From Propionibacteriaceae bacterium AM104-82 (GTDB taxonomy: Bacteria; Actinomycetota; Actinomycetes; Propionibacteriales; Propionibacteriaceae): a DNA stretch of 64,000 bases. Positions 47,068 through 56,123 of this stretch are shown in pieces; the stretch's first letter is position 1, and each line of letters opens with the position of its first letter. The position numbers and the translations under genes are program-made. Location of the stretch: NCBI GenBank assembly GCA_027658995.1, contig JAQDQK010000004.1:135577-199576 (forward strand). The letters are read 5' to 3'. The notes beneath the pieces were generated by a model, which saw only the letters and a program-made list of their open reading frames with translations, had not been told where the DNA came from and ran no database searches.

Positions 47068-47768
47068 CAGCGTCCTCCCTCCCGTGTGTCGTTTCGTCCG
47101 ATGCCCAGTTCCTTGGCGTGGTCGGCGAGTAACTCGCGCAGTTGGGCACGGCCCCGGTTCAGCCGACTCATCACGGTGCCGATCGGGGTGCCCATGATCT
47201 CGGCGATCTCCTTGTAGGAGAACCCGTCGACGTCGCTGAGCAGCACCGCGGTGCGGAAGTTCTCGGGCAACTGCGCGATGGCCTGTGCGACCACGGCGTC
47301 GGGCGTCTGGTCGAGCGCCTCCATCTCGGCGCTACGCAGGCCGGTGGAGTCGTGCGAGGCGGCCCGGGCCAACTGCCAGTCGGTGACGGAGTCGTCGCCG
47401 GTGCTCTTGGGGGTGCGCTGCGCCTTGCGGTAGGCGTTGATGTAGGTGTTGGTCAGGATCCGGTACAGCCAGGCGCGCAGATTGGTCCCTGGCGTGAACG
47501 TGTGGCGCGAGGCGAAGGCCTTCGCGTAGGTGTCCTGCACCACGTCCTCGGCGTCGGCCGGGTTGCGCGTCATCCGCAGCGCGGCCGCGTACAGCTTGTC
47601 GAGATGGCTCAGCGCTTCCTCCTCGAAGGCTGCCGCTGCGGCCTCTTCGAGGGTGGCGTCTGCCGACGCTGCCACCAGATCCTGATCTTCCATCAGGTAC
47701 GACAATAGCGCCGAGTCCACGATCGACTCGGCGATGGTCACCACCGGTGGCACCTTCGTGAGCGTCAT
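47067..47768 (-). CDS. sigR: RNA polymerase sigma factor SigR/SigH (ECF, thiol-oxidative stress)
   Basis: 233 residues from ATG 47768. Region 2 is seen at [31 protein letters not shown] and [22 protein letters not shown], region 4 at [32 protein letters not shown]. Similarity to the SigR/SigH group, plus the coupled RsrA gene, identifies it. A consensus SigR-type promoter ends 8 nt before the ATG, so the transcript is expected to be leaderless and self-activated. A 757-codon open extension through the next gene was rejected. Confidence 0.94.
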   Translation of the reverse strand: MTLTKVPPVVTIAESIVDSALLSYLMEDQDLVAASADATLEEAAAAAFEEEALSHLDKLYAAALRMTRNPADAEDVVQDTYAKAFASRHTFTPGTNLRAWLYRILTNTYINAYRKAQRTPKSTGDDSVTDWQLARAASHDSTGLRSAEMEALDQTPDAVVAQAIAQLPENFRTAVLLSDVDGFSYKEIAEIMGTPIGTVMSRLNRGRAQLRELLADHAKELGIGRNDTREGGR

Positions 47769-47776
47769 GTGTGGGA

Positions 47777-47804
47777 CAACGTCAACTGTCGCCGCGATAT
47801 TCCC
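47777..47804 (-). promoter_or_regulatory. SigR-type autoregulatory promoter of sigR-rsrA
   Basis: On the minus strand GGGAAT (47799-47804), 18 bp, then GTTG (47777-47780), the published SigR/SigH consensus. The ATG follows GTTG by 8 nt, placing the start of transcription at or next to the start codon. Confidence 0.8.
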
Positions 47805-47830
47805 GGGCGACCTGACGGCGAGGCCGCCGC

Positions 47831-48523
47831 TCAGCCCGCCGGGGCGATCAGGTCGGGGCCGTCGTTCCCGACGAAGCTGACGGCGCGCGACACCTTGCGG
47901 TGCGCGAGCGTCAGCGGGGTCTCGAGCAGCGCGACCGCCGCCCGCGCGTCGGTGAGGCTCGGGTCGAGCCAGTCGTCGTAGGAGTCGGCAGGCACGATCA
48001 TCGGCATCCGGTCGTGCACCCAGCCGAGTTCGTCGGTGGCCTCCGTCGTGATGATGGTGGTCGACGCGACCCAGCCGTCGGGCCCCTTCCAGAACTCGTA
48101 CAGCCCCGCCATCACGAACGGTTCGGCCTGCGGGTAGAGGAAGTAGGGCTGCTTGACGGGCTTCGCGGCTCCCGCGACCTGCTCGGGGCGCCACTCGTAG
48201 TAGCCGATCGACGGAAGCAGGCAGCGCCTGGCGGAGGCGGCCTTCCTGAAGGAGGGCTTCTCGGTGACGGTCTCGACGCGCGCGTTGATCATCGTGGCGG
48301 TGGGCGCCTTGGCCCAACTGGGCACGAGGCCCCAGCGCAGCCCCACGAGCTTGCGGGTCTGCTCGCCGTCCTTGGCCCGTTCGACCACGGCGGGAACGGT
48401 GTCGGTGGGAGCGATGTTGTAGCGGGGCTCGCACACCTCGTCCATGCCCTCGTCGACGAAGGAGATCTCGAACTCCTCGACGAGTTCGTCTGGGTTGGCA
48501 GTGGCCGCATACCGTCCGCACAT
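47831..48523 (-). CDS. SOS response-associated peptidase (YedK/HMCES family)
   Basis: 230 residues. Starts MCGRYAATA with the catalytic Cys2; GYYEW and VHDRMPMIV supply the other active-site residues. This family forms a covalent link to abasic sites in single-stranded DNA and shields them. The start lies in a 25-bp divergent region shared with the DoxX gene. Confidence 0.94.
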   Translation of the reverse strand: MCGRYAATANPDELVEEFEISFVDEGMDEVCEPRYNIAPTDTVPAVVERAKDGEQTRKLVGLRWGLVPSWAKAPTATMINARVETVTEKPSFRKAASARRCLLPSIGYYEWRPEQVAGAAKPVKQPYFLYPQAEPFVMAGLYEFWKGPDGWVASTTIITTEATDELGWVHDRMPMIVPADSYDDWLDPSLTDARAAVALLETPLTLAHRKVSRAVSFVGNDGPDLIAPAG

Positions 48524-48548
48524 GTCGCCAGCCTAGTAGGGTGGCGAC
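48524..48548. promoter_or_regulatory. Symmetric divergent promoter between the SRAP and DoxX genes
   Basis: The 25-bp gap and both start codons form a perfect 10-bp inverted repeat (CATGTCGCCA at 48521-48530, TGGCGACATG at 48542-48551). On each strand a box (TAGGGT plus, TAGGCT minus) lies exactly 6 nt before the ATG, the pattern of leaderless actinobacterial transcripts. Confidence 0.55.
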
Positions 48549-49163
48549 ATGAGTCTCTTGCGATTTGTTGCCCGGAGCATGTTCGCCGGCTACTTCATCA
48601 CGGAAGGCGTCAAGGCGGTCACCAAGCCCGCCGAGATCGCCCCTGATGCTGAAGCCTTCGCCTCGACCGTCACGCCACTGCTGCAGCGCGTCGTGCCCGC
48701 GGACGTGTCGTCCTACGTTCCCGAGAAGGCGGAGACGTGGGTGCGGATCTCCGGGGTCGCCCAGATCGCGGGCGGAGCCATGTTCGCCACCGGCATCGGC
48801 AGGCGGATCGGTGCGCTGCTGCTCGCCAAGGCCAGCGTGCTCAACGTCGCCATGGCGCTGCCAGGCAAGGACGCCCCCAAGACCGCCAAGGATTCCGCGC
48901 GTCCCGAGGTGCTGCGCAACGTGGCGCTGCTCGGCGCCTCGATCCTCGCGATGCAGGACACCCAGGGCAAGCCGAGCCTCGCCTGGCGCGCCGACCATGC
49001 CGCGAAGGTGACGGAGAAGAAGGCCGCCGCGCTCGGCGAGGACATCTCCAAGTCGACGAAGGCTGCCGCCGCGAAGGCCGAGAAGAAGGCCAAGAAGCTT
49101 GCCCGCAAGGCACGCAAGCAGGCCAAGCAGCTCAGTAAGAAGATCGACGCCGTCACCTCGTGA
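48549..49163 (+). CDS. DoxX-family membrane protein with lysine/alanine-rich tail
   Basis: 204 residues. A DoxX-like membrane domain ([44 protein letters not shown]) spans residues 10-135; the last ~55 residues are a highly basic Lys/Ala-rich stretch ([20 protein letters not shown]). DoxX proteins are linked to redox and membrane processes; the role here is unknown. It overlaps aroA (TGATG). Confidence 0.8.
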   Translation: MSLLRFVARSMFAGYFITEGVKAVTKPAEIAPDAEAFASTVTPLLQRVVPADVSSYVPEKAETWVRISGVAQIAGGAMFATGIGRRIGALLLAKASVLNVAMALPGKDAPKTAKDSARPEVLRNVALLGASILAMQDTQGKPSLAWRADHAAKVTEKKAAALGEDISKSTKAAAAKAEKKAKKLARKARKQAKQLSKKIDAVTS

Positions 49164-50416
49164 TGCAGCGACCCCTTCCCCACGCATCCGCCCCCGTCCG
49201 CGGTGAGGTGATCGTCCCCGGGTCGAAGTCGGAAACCAACCGCGCCCTGGTGCTCGCCGCGCTCGCGACCGGCCCCAGCCTGCTCGACGGGGTCCTCGAG
49301 TCGCGCGACTCCGCGCTGATGATCGACGCCCTTCGAGCACTCGGCGTCTCCATCGAGACCGACGGCACCCGCGCCCGCGTCTCGCCCCCCGTCCGGTTCA
49401 CCGGGGCCAGGGACATCGACTGCGGCCTCGCGGGCACCGTGATGCGTTTCGCCCCGCCCGTGGCGATGCTGGCCGACGGGCCCTCCGGCTTCGTGGGCGA
49501 CCCGCACGCCTCGGAGCGCCCGATGGGGCCGCTGCTGGAGGGGCTTCGACAGTTGGGCGCCATCGTCACCGGCGACCGGTTGCCGTTCAGGATCAGCCCT
49601 CCCGCGCAGTACGGCGCGACGGTGTCCATCGACGCGTCCGACTCCAGCCAGTTCGTCTCCGGCCTGCTGCTGATCGGAGCGCGGCTCCCCGAGGGCCTGA
49701 CGCTGCGCCACACCGGCGACGTGCTGCCCTCGCGTCCGCACATCGACATGACGGCCGCGATGCTGCGCGACCGGGGCGTCAGCGTCGCGGAGCCGGATGG
49801 TCGCACCTGGCGGGTCGCGCACGGGCCGATCGCGGCCAAGGACGCCACCATCGAGCCCGACCTGACCAACGCGTCGGTGTTCCTTGCCGCGGCCGCCATC
49901 ACGGGCGGCGAGGTCTCGGTCGCCGGCTGGCCGCGCCGCTCGCTGCAGCCAGGCGCGCTGTTCCTCGACGTGGTCGAGTCGATGGGCGCCAAGGTGACCC
50001 GCTCGGCGGGGAAGGTCACGGTACACGGCACCGGGACGCTGCACGGGATCGACGTCGACCTCGGCGCCGCGTCCGAACTGACGCCCGTGGTGGCGGCGCT
50101 CGGCGCCCTCGCCGAGGGGACGACCACGATCTCCGGGGTCGCGCACATCCGCGGCCACGAGACGGACCGGCTCGCCGCGCTCGTCACCGAGCTGCGGCGG
50201 ATCGGCGTCGACGCGTCAGAGACCGAGGACGGGCTGCGTATCGTCGGGGGCGGAGACCTTCGCCCCGCGGTGCTGCACGCCTACGCCGACCACAGGATGG
50301 TGCACTTCGCCGCCCTGCTCGCGCTGCGGGTCAGCGGCATCGGGATCGACGACATCGAGTGTGTGTCCAAGACCATGCCGCGTTTCCCGACCGAATGGGC
50401 CGGCCTCATCGGATGA
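49163..50416 (+). CDS. aroA: 3-phosphoshikimate 1-carboxyvinyltransferase (EPSP synthase)
   Basis: 417 residues. N-terminal [39 protein letters not shown] and the C-terminal HADHRM-equivalent [13 protein letters not shown] are intact. It joins PEP to shikimate-3-phosphate in aromatic amino-acid synthesis. It overlaps the genes on both sides by 1 and 4 bp, so DoxX-aroA-rsgA is one operon. Confidence 0.96.
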   Translation: MQRPLPHASAPVRGEVIVPGSKSETNRALVLAALATGPSLLDGVLESRDSALMIDALRALGVSIETDGTRARVSPPVRFTGARDIDCGLAGTVMRFAPPVAMLADGPSGFVGDPHASERPMGPLLEGLRQLGAIVTGDRLPFRISPPAQYGATVSIDASDSSQFVSGLLLIGARLPEGLTLRHTGDVLPSRPHIDMTAAMLRDRGVSVAEPDGRTWRVAHGPIAAKDATIEPDLTNASVFLAAAAITGGEVSVAGWPRRSLQPGALFLDVVESMGAKVTRSAGKVTVHGTGTLHGIDVDLGAASELTPVVAALGALAEGTTTISGVAHIRGHETDRLAALVTELRRIGVDASETEDGLRIVGGGDLRPAVLHAYADHRMVHFAALLALRVSGIGIDDIECVSKTMPRFPTEWAGLIG

Positions 50417-51381
50417 GCATCCACGAGGACGACCACACCGGATTCGACCGGCCGCGCAAGCGCAGCCGCCCCCGCACCAAGGACAGGCCCAACTACTCCG
50501 CGCTTCCGGTCGCCCGGGTCGTGTCGATCGACCGTGGCCGCTACCGCTGCCTGATCGAGGACCGGATCGTCTCGGCGGTGCGCGGCAGGCTGATCGCGCG
50601 CAAGGGAATCATCGTCGGCGACGAGGTGCGCCTGGACGGCGACACGAGCGGCGACGAGGGCACCCTCGCCCGCGTCGTCGAGGTGCTGGAGCGTTCCACG
50701 ATGCTGCGCCGCAGCGCCGACGACGCGGACACCTTCGAGCGGCCGATCGTAGCCAACGCCGACCAGCTGTTCATCGTCACGGCCTTGGCGGACCCGCCGC
50801 CGCGGATGGGCATGATCGACCGGATCCTGGTGGCGGCCTACGACGCCGGGATCGCACCGATGCTGTGCCTGACGAAGGCCGACCTCGCAAGCCCCGACGA
50901 GCTTCGCGCCGCCTACGAACCGCTCGGCGTCCCGATCCTGGTCACCGACCCGGAGGCAGACCTGACGCCAGTGCGCGAGGCGCTGACGGATCACGTGACG
51001 GTGTTCGTCGGCCACTCCGGTGTCGGCAAGTCGACTCTGGTGAACCGGCTCATCCCCGACGCGCACCGCGCCACCGGAGAGGTCTCCGAACTGACGGGCA
51101 AGGGCAGGCACACGTCGACGTCGGCCGTCGCCATGGAACTGCCCGAGGGCGGCTGGATCATCGACACCCCCGGCGTCCGCTCGTTCGGGATCAGCCACGT
51201 GCGGCCCGACTCGATCCTCGGCGCCTTCCCCGACCTGGCCGAGTACGCCGAGGACTGCCCGCGCGGGTGTCGCCATGAGACCGATGCACCGGAGTGCGCG
51301 CTCGACGACGCCGTCGCCGACGGCCGGCTCGCGCCGGAGCGGCTCGCCTCGTTCCGCCGGATGGAACGGGCCTTCGTCTAG
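50413..51381 (+). CDS. rsgA: Ribosome small-subunit-dependent GTPase A
   Basis: 322 residues from ATG 50413 (ATGA overlap with aroA). The order of GTPase motifs is permuted: G4 LTKAD, then G1 GHSGVGKST, then G3 DTPG, as expected for RsgA. An OB-fold precedes it and a zinc knuckle (CPRGCRHETDAPEC) follows. It checks late maturation of the 30S subunit. Confidence 0.95.
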   Translation: MSIHEDDHTGFDRPRKRSRPRTKDRPNYSALPVARVVSIDRGRYRCLIEDRIVSAVRGRLIARKGIIVGDEVRLDGDTSGDEGTLARVVEVLERSTMLRRSADDADTFERPIVANADQLFIVTALADPPPRMGMIDRILVAAYDAGIAPMLCLTKADLASPDELRAAYEPLGVPILVTDPEADLTPVREALTDHVTVFVGHSGVGKSTLVNRLIPDAHRATGEVSELTGKGRHTSTSAVAMELPEGGWIIDTPGVRSFGISHVRPDSILGAFPDLAEYAEDCPRGCRHETDAPECALDDAVADGRLAPERLASFRRMERAFV

Positions 51382-51442
51382 GCCGACGCCCATGCCAGTG
51401 CGTCGCGCGACGAATGGTGGCTGGCTTCGGTAAGTTGGGAGC

Positions 51443-52279
51443 ATGTCTCGACCCAAGGACCTCACCGACGATGTGCGCCTTGCGCACCTGATGGCAGACG
51501 ACGCCGACTCCCTCTCCATGAGCCGGTTCAAGGCCTTGGATCTGCAGTTCTCTGCGAAGCCGGACAACACGCCCGTCACGGAGGCGGACACCGCCGTCGA
51601 GGAGTCCATCCGTCGAACCCTCGCCAGGACCCGTCCCCGCGACGCGGTGCACGGCGAGGAGTTCAGCGACACGGGCGAGTCGTCGCGCCGCTGGATCATC
51701 GACCCGATCGACGGGACCAAGAACTACCTGCGGGGCGTCCCCGTCTGGGCGACGCTGATCGCGCTGGAGGTCGAAGGCAAGATCGTCGCGTCGGTCGTCT
51801 CGGCGCCAGCGCTCGGTCGCCGCTGGTGGGCCTCTGAGGGCGGCGGCGCCTTCACGGGCCGCTCGATCCTGAACGCCACCGAACTGCGGGCGAGCCGGGT
51901 CGCAGAGATCGCCGACGCGTCGCTGTCGTACTCGGAGATCTCCGAGTGGGTCGAGTCGGGTCGCGGGCAGGGCTTCATCGACCTGATGCGGGACTGCTGG
52001 CGCAGCCGCGCCTACGGCGACTTCTGGAGTTACATGCTGGTGGCCGAGGGCTCCGTCGACATCGCGTGCGAGCCCGACCTCGCGCTCTACGACATGGCGG
52101 CCCTCGACATCATCGTCCGCGAGGCGGGCGGCAAGTTCACCAACCTGTCCGGCGAGGACGGGGTCGCCGGCCCCGGCGCCCTCGCCACGAACGGTCTGAT
52201 CCACGAGGCCGTCCTGGCCTACCTGAACGACTCGGCCCCCGCCGAGGCAGAGGCTGCCGCCGAGGTGCCCGCCGAATAG
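51443..52279 (+). CDS. hisN: Histidinol-phosphatase (inositol monophosphatase family)
   Basis: 278 residues. Metal-site motifs are HGEEF, WIIDPIDGTKNYLRGVPVWATLIAL and YDMAALDIIVREAGG. The family plan fits actinobacterial HisN, though related inositol or other sugar phosphatases cannot be excluded. TAAGTT at 51431-51436 lies 6 nt before the ATG, suggesting a leaderless transcript. Confidence 0.87.
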   Translation: MSRPKDLTDDVRLAHLMADDADSLSMSRFKALDLQFSAKPDNTPVTEADTAVEESIRRTLARTRPRDAVHGEEFSDTGESSRRWIIDPIDGTKNYLRGVPVWATLIALEVEGKIVASVVSAPALGRRWWASEGGGAFTGRSILNATELRASRVAEIADASLSYSEISEWVESGRGQGFIDLMRDCWRSRAYGDFWSYMLVAEGSVDIACEPDLALYDMAALDIIVREAGGKFTNLSGEDGVAGPGALATNGLIHEAVLAYLNDSAPAEAEAAAEVPAE

Positions 52280-52308
52280 GTTCCTCGGCGCTGGGGTCGG
52301 CTCATTCC

Positions 52309-52388
52309 TTGAGCATGTTTGGTAACTCGTTTGCGATTCGAACGTTCAAACGTGCCGAAATCGGCAACGAGCAACCAAACATGCTCAA
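52309..52388. repeat. 80-bp near-perfect palindrome
   Basis: The outer 15 bp are an exact inverted repeat (TTGAGCATGTTTGGT and its complement), and pairing continues inward with few mismatches (CTCGTTTGCGATTCG against CGAAATCGGCAACGAG) almost to the centre near 52347. It lies between the convergent hisN and serA and is AT-richer than its surroundings. It could be a bidirectional terminator or a dispersed palindromic repeat. Confidence 0.8.
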
Positions 52389-52412
52389 ACTCCCGACCCA
52401 GCCGACGGCGAA

Positions 52413-52441
52413 GGGCGCCGCGGATTGCTCCGACGGCGCCC
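52413..52441 (-). terminator. Terminator after serA
   Basis: GGGCGCCG and CGGCGCCC (8-bp stem, 13-nt loop) beginning 20 bp beyond the serA stop. Confidence 0.55.
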
Positions 52442-52460
52442 CTCCCCCCACGCTGGTGTC

Positions 52461-53654
52461 TCAGAGGACGCGGACCTGGATGGTCTCCTCCAGGCCGTCC
52501 AGCTTGGCGAGCAGGCCCTCGTAGCCCTCGCCGCTGACGTCGGTGACCGCGTAGCCCTGGTGGCCCTTGGTGGCAAGGGTCTGCCATCCGATGTTCATGT
52601 TGCACTCCGCGAGCACCGAGTTCAGGCGGGCCATCACGCCGGGCACGTTGCGGTGCAGGGCGACCACGCGCGCGTCGGAGGTCTTCGGGCCGGTGGCGAC
52701 CTCGGGGATGTTGACGCACATCGCGGTGCCGCCGAGTTCGTGGTAGTCGGCGAGCTTGCCCGCGACGTAGCGGCCGATGTCGACCTGCGCCTCCAGCGTC
52801 GAGCCGCCGACGTGCGGGGTCAGGATCACGTTGGGCACGTTCTGCAGGTTCGACACGAAGGGCTCGTCCTTCGACTTCGGCTCCGACGGGTAGACGTCGA
52901 TCGCCGCGCCCGCGATGTGGCCGCTCACCAGGTTCTCGTGCAGCGCGTCCAGGTCGACGACCGAGCCGCGGCACAGGTTCAGGAACAGCGCGCGGGGGCG
53001 CATCTTGGCGAACTCGGCGGCGCCGAACAGGTTCTTGTTGCTCGCGCGGCCGTCGACGTGCAGCGAGATGGTCTCGGCCTGCTCCAACAGTTCGTCGAGC
53101 GAGTCGACGCGGCGGGCGTTGCCGAGGGCGAGCCGGTCGACCACGTCGTAGAAGATCACCCGCATGCCGAGCGCCTCGGCGACCACGGAAAGCTGCGAGC
53201 CGATGTTGCCGTAGCCGACGATGCCGAGCGTGCGGCCGCGGACCTCGTGCGAGCCGATCGCCGACTTGTCCCAGCGCCCCTCGTGCATGTCGCGGTTCCG
53301 GTCGGTCAGGCGGCGGGCCATGGAGATGATCTCGCCGATGGCCAGTTCGACGACCGAGCGGGTGTTGGAGTACGGCGCGTTGAAGACGGCGACGCCCGCC
53401 TCGGTGGCGGCGTCCAGGTCGATCTGGTTGGTTCCGATGCAGAACGCGCCGATCGCCCGCAGGTGCGGGGCGGCCTCGATGACGCGGCGGGTCACGTAGG
53501 TGCGCGATCGGATGCCGAGGTAGTCGACGCCCTCCAGCGCGGCGATCAGGTCGTCCTCGTTGAGGGCGCCGGGCAGGGTCTCCACCTCGAAGCCGCGGTT
53601 TCGCAGCGACTTTTCGGCGTCGGCGTGGATGTTCTCGAGTAGCAGTGCCTTCAC
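52461..53654 (-). CDS. serA: D-3-phosphoglycerate dehydrogenase
   Basis: 397 residues from GTG 53654. D-2-hydroxyacid dehydrogenase fold with IVGYGNIGSQLSVVAEALGM (NAD site), CRGSVVD and the catalytic histidine in LTPHVGGST; the C-terminus is an ACT domain (RNVPGVMARLNSVLAECNMNIG), giving the ~400-residue E. coli-like type. It begins serine synthesis. TAGACT lies 8 nt before the GTG, so the mRNA may be leaderless. Extension to 53843 is low-complexity Arg/Gly and was rejected. Confidence 0.94.
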   Translation of the reverse strand: MKALLLENIHADAEKSLRNRGFEVETLPGALNEDDLIAALEGVDYLGIRSRTYVTRRVIEAAPHLRAIGAFCIGTNQIDLDAATEAGVAVFNAPYSNTRSVVELAIGEIISMARRLTDRNRDMHEGRWDKSAIGSHEVRGRTLGIVGYGNIGSQLSVVAEALGMRVIFYDVVDRLALGNARRVDSLDELLEQAETISLHVDGRASNKNLFGAAEFAKMRPRALFLNLCRGSVVDLDALHENLVSGHIAGAAIDVYPSEPKSKDEPFVSNLQNVPNVILTPHVGGSTLEAQVDIGRYVAGKLADYHELGGTAMCVNIPEVATGPKTSDARVVALHRNVPGVMARLNSVLAECNMNIGWQTLATKGHQGYAVTDVSGEGYEGLLAKLDGLEETIQVRVL

Positions 53655-53719
53655 GGGTGAGGAGTCTACTTCGATTGGGACGCGGCTCCGTGCACGTTCC
53701 ACTGCGCCGGCAGCGAACC

Positions 53720-54493
53720 TCAGATGGTCAGCGTCGCGTCGATCAGCGCCCGCGTGTAGGGGTGCTCCGGGGAGGTCAGGACGGCGTCGACGGGGCCCTC
53801 CTCGACGACGCGGCCACGCTCGACGACCACCACCCGGTCGCACAGTCGCGCCACGACCGACAGGTCGTGCGACACCAGCACCAGCGCGAGGTCGCGCTCC
53901 CGCACCTCGGCGGTGAGCAGGTTGAGCACCTGCGCCCGCACGGACACGTCGAGTGCCGAGACGGGTTCGTCCGCGACCAGCAGCGCGGGGTCGCTGATCA
54001 GGGCGCGCGCGATCGCGGTGCGCTGCCGCTGCCCCCCGGAGAGTTGATGCGGGTAGCGCTCCAGCATCTCGACGTCGAGGCCGACGCCCTCCATGGCGGC
54101 CGCCAGCACCTCCTCGCTGAGCGGCGGCACGTCGGGGCGCTTCCGCAGCACCGGGGAGCGCAGCGGTTCGCCGATGATGTCGCGCAGTTTCATGCGCGGA
54201 TCGAGCGATGAGTTGGGGTCCTGGAACACCATCGACGCGGCCGCCCGCAGCCAGCCGAGCCGCCGCTCCGGCAGCCCGACGATCGAGCGGTCCTGGAAGG
54301 TGATCTCCCCCGCCGAAGGCTTCAGGAGGCCGAGCATCAGGCGGGCGAGCGTCGTCTTGCCGGACCCGGAGCCGCCGACGATGCCGATCCGCTCCCCCGG
54401 CTCGATGGTGAGGGTGACGTCGCTGAGCGCGACGAACTGTTTGCCCGCGCGGCGGTAGGTGGCGGTGGCTCCGCGGAGTTCGACGAGGCTCAT
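53720..54493 (-). CDS. Peptide ABC transporter ATP-binding protein (DppF/OppF-like)
   Basis: 257 residues from ATG 54493. Walker A GGSGSGKTTLARL, signature LSGGQRQRTAIARAL and Walker B ALLVADEPVSALD are intact. It is the last gene of a five-gene operon and overlaps the preceding ATPase by 4 bp. Confidence 0.93.
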   Translation of the reverse strand: MSLVELRGATATYRRAGKQFVALSDVTLTIEPGERIGIVGGSGSGKTTLARLMLGLLKPSAGEITFQDRSIVGLPERRLGWLRAAASMVFQDPNSSLDPRMKLRDIIGEPLRSPVLRKRPDVPPLSEEVLAAAMEGVGLDVEMLERYPHQLSGGQRQRTAIARALISDPALLVADEPVSALDVSVRAQVLNLLTAEVRERDLALVLVSHDLSVVARLCDRVVVVERGRVVEEGPVDAVLTSPEHPYTRALIDATLTI

Positions 54494-55317
54494 ACCGGTG
54501 CCTCCCCCGTGTAGAAGTCCGCGACGCTCGGCAGCGGTTGGTCGCGCGGCACCCGGTCGATCCTGGCGGAGGCGATCAGGCCCTTGGTGTACGGGTGCTG
54601 CGGGTCGGAGATGATCTGCTCGACCTCGCCCTCCTCGACGATCCGGCCCTCCAGCATGACGGCGACACGCGGGCACACCTCCCGGACGACGGCCAGGTCG
54701 TGCGAGACGAACACGGACGCACGGTCGCGCAGTTGCTCGTCGAGGAGTCGCAGGATCTGGCGCTGCACGAGCACGTCGAGCGCGGTGGTCGGCTCGTCGC
54801 ACAGCACCAGTTCGGGCTCGTTGGCCAGCGCCATCGCGATCAGCGCCCGCTGCCGCTGCCCGCCGGAGAGTTCGTGCGGGTAGGAGTCGGCGATCCGTTC
54901 CGACTCCGCGATGCCGACCTTTCCCAGCCACTCGAGGACCTCGCCGTGGATGGAGCCCTTCTGCTCGCCGTGGTGCAGCGCGACGACCTCGCCGATCTGG
55001 CGCCCGACGCGCATCGTCGGGTCGAGCGCCGTCATGGGCTCCTGGAAGATCATCGAGATCTCGTCGCCGCGCAGCCCGCGGTACTGGCGCTCGGGCAGCC
55101 CCACCAGTTCGCGCCCGTTGAACCTGATCGACCCGGTGACCTCGGCGTGGTCCGGAAGCAGCCCCATGATCGCGAGCGAGGTGACCGACTTGCCGGATCC
55201 GGACTGCCCGATGATGCCGAGCCGGTCGTGCTCGCCGACGCTGAACGAGATGCCGTCGACGGCGGGGGCGCGTCGCCCGAACCGGATGGTCAGGTCCCTG
55301 ACCTCAAGCACGTTCAC
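54490..55317 (-). CDS. Peptide ABC transporter ATP-binding protein (DppD/OppD-like)
   Basis: 275 residues from GTG 55317. Walker A GQSGSGKSVTSLAI, signature LSGGQRQRALIAMAL and Walker B ELVLCDEPTTALD. The C-terminus has the PHPYTKGLIAS run common to Dpp/Opp ATPases, here reading QHPYTKGLIAS. Overlaps at both ends (GTGA, ATGA) show translational coupling. Confidence 0.93.
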   Translation of the reverse strand: MNVLEVRDLTIRFGRRAPAVDGISFSVGEHDRLGIIGQSGSGKSVTSLAIMGLLPDHAEVTGSIRFNGRELVGLPERQYRGLRGDEISMIFQEPMTALDPTMRVGRQIGEVVALHHGEQKGSIHGEVLEWLGKVGIAESERIADSYPHELSGGQRQRALIAMALANEPELVLCDEPTTALDVLVQRQILRLLDEQLRDRASVFVSHDLAVVREVCPRVAVMLEGRIVEEGEVEQIISDPQHPYTKGLIASARIDRVPRDQPLPSVADFYTGEAPV

Positions 55318-56123
55318 GACACCTCCCTGAGCCGCGGGTCGAGCAGGTCGCGCAGACCGTCGCCGAGCAGGTTGAAGCCCATGGTCGCGACCGCAATCGC
55401 CAGGCCGGGCCACAGCGCCAGGATGGGCGCGTTGAACAGGTTGCTCTGCGCCTCGCGCAGCATCCGCCCCCACGTCGGCGTGTCCGGCCCGGAGCCGAGG
55501 CCGAGGTAGCTGAGGCCCGCCTCCGCGAGGATCGCGATGCCGAAGCTGACGGAGGCCTGCACGCCGAGCACCGGGGCGATGTTGGGCAGCACGTGACGGG
55601 TGGCGATCGCAAGCGTCGGGGTGCCGCTGACGCGCGCCGCCTCGATGTAGCCCAGGCTCATCACCTGGTAGGTAGCGGCCCTGGAGAGCCGCACGAAGGC
55701 CGGGATGGTCGCCACGGCGATCGCCGCCATCGCCGTCCACGTCGACCCGCCGACGGCCGCGGCGAGCAGGATCGCCAGCAGCAGCGCCGGGAAGCCGTAG
55801 AGGATGTCGGAGAGGCGTGCCGGCAGGTCGCTGACCCAGCCGCGGGTCATGCCCGAGAAGATCCCGATCGGCACGCCGATCAGCGCCGCTCCGGCGACGG
55901 AGACGATGCCGACGAGCAGGCAGATCTTGGCCCCGCTCATCAGCATCGACAGCACGTCCGCGCCGATCGCGTCGGTGCCGAGCACGTGCGGCCAGCCGGG
56001 TGACTCCAGGCTGCCTCCGGAGATGTCGGTCGGCCCGAAGGGGGTCCAGAACAGTCCGACCGCCGCGAGCGCGACGACGATGCCGATCAGCACGAGGCTG
56101 AGGATCAGGGTGCCGCGCCTCAT
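55314..56123 (-). CDS. Peptide ABC transporter permease (DppC-like)
   Basis: 269 residues from ATG 56123. An N-terminal membrane helix, the HVLGTDAIGADVLSMLMSGAK segment typical of DppC, and the EAA loop YIEAARVSGTPTLAIATRHVLPN. Pairs with the DppB-like permease, whose stop overlaps its ATG. Confidence 0.93.
   Translation of the reverse strand: MRRGTLILSLVLIGIVVALAAVGLFWTPFGPTDISGGSLESPGWPHVLGTDAIGADVLSMLMSGAKICLLVGIVSVAGAALIGVPIGIFSGMTRGWVSDLPARLSDILYGFPALLLAILLAAAVGGSTWTAMAAIAVATIPAFVRLSRAATYQVMSLGYIEAARVSGTPTLAIATRHVLPNIAPVLGVQASVSFGIAILAEAGLSYLGLGSGPDTPTWGRMLREAQSNLFNAPILALWPGLAIAVATMGFNLLGDGLRDLLDPRLREVS

Noticed and set aside
47769-49340. Long upstream extension of the sigma factor frame (757 codons in all)
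   Set aside because: It crosses the SigR promoter and the whole SRAP gene; the sigma domain is complete from 47768.
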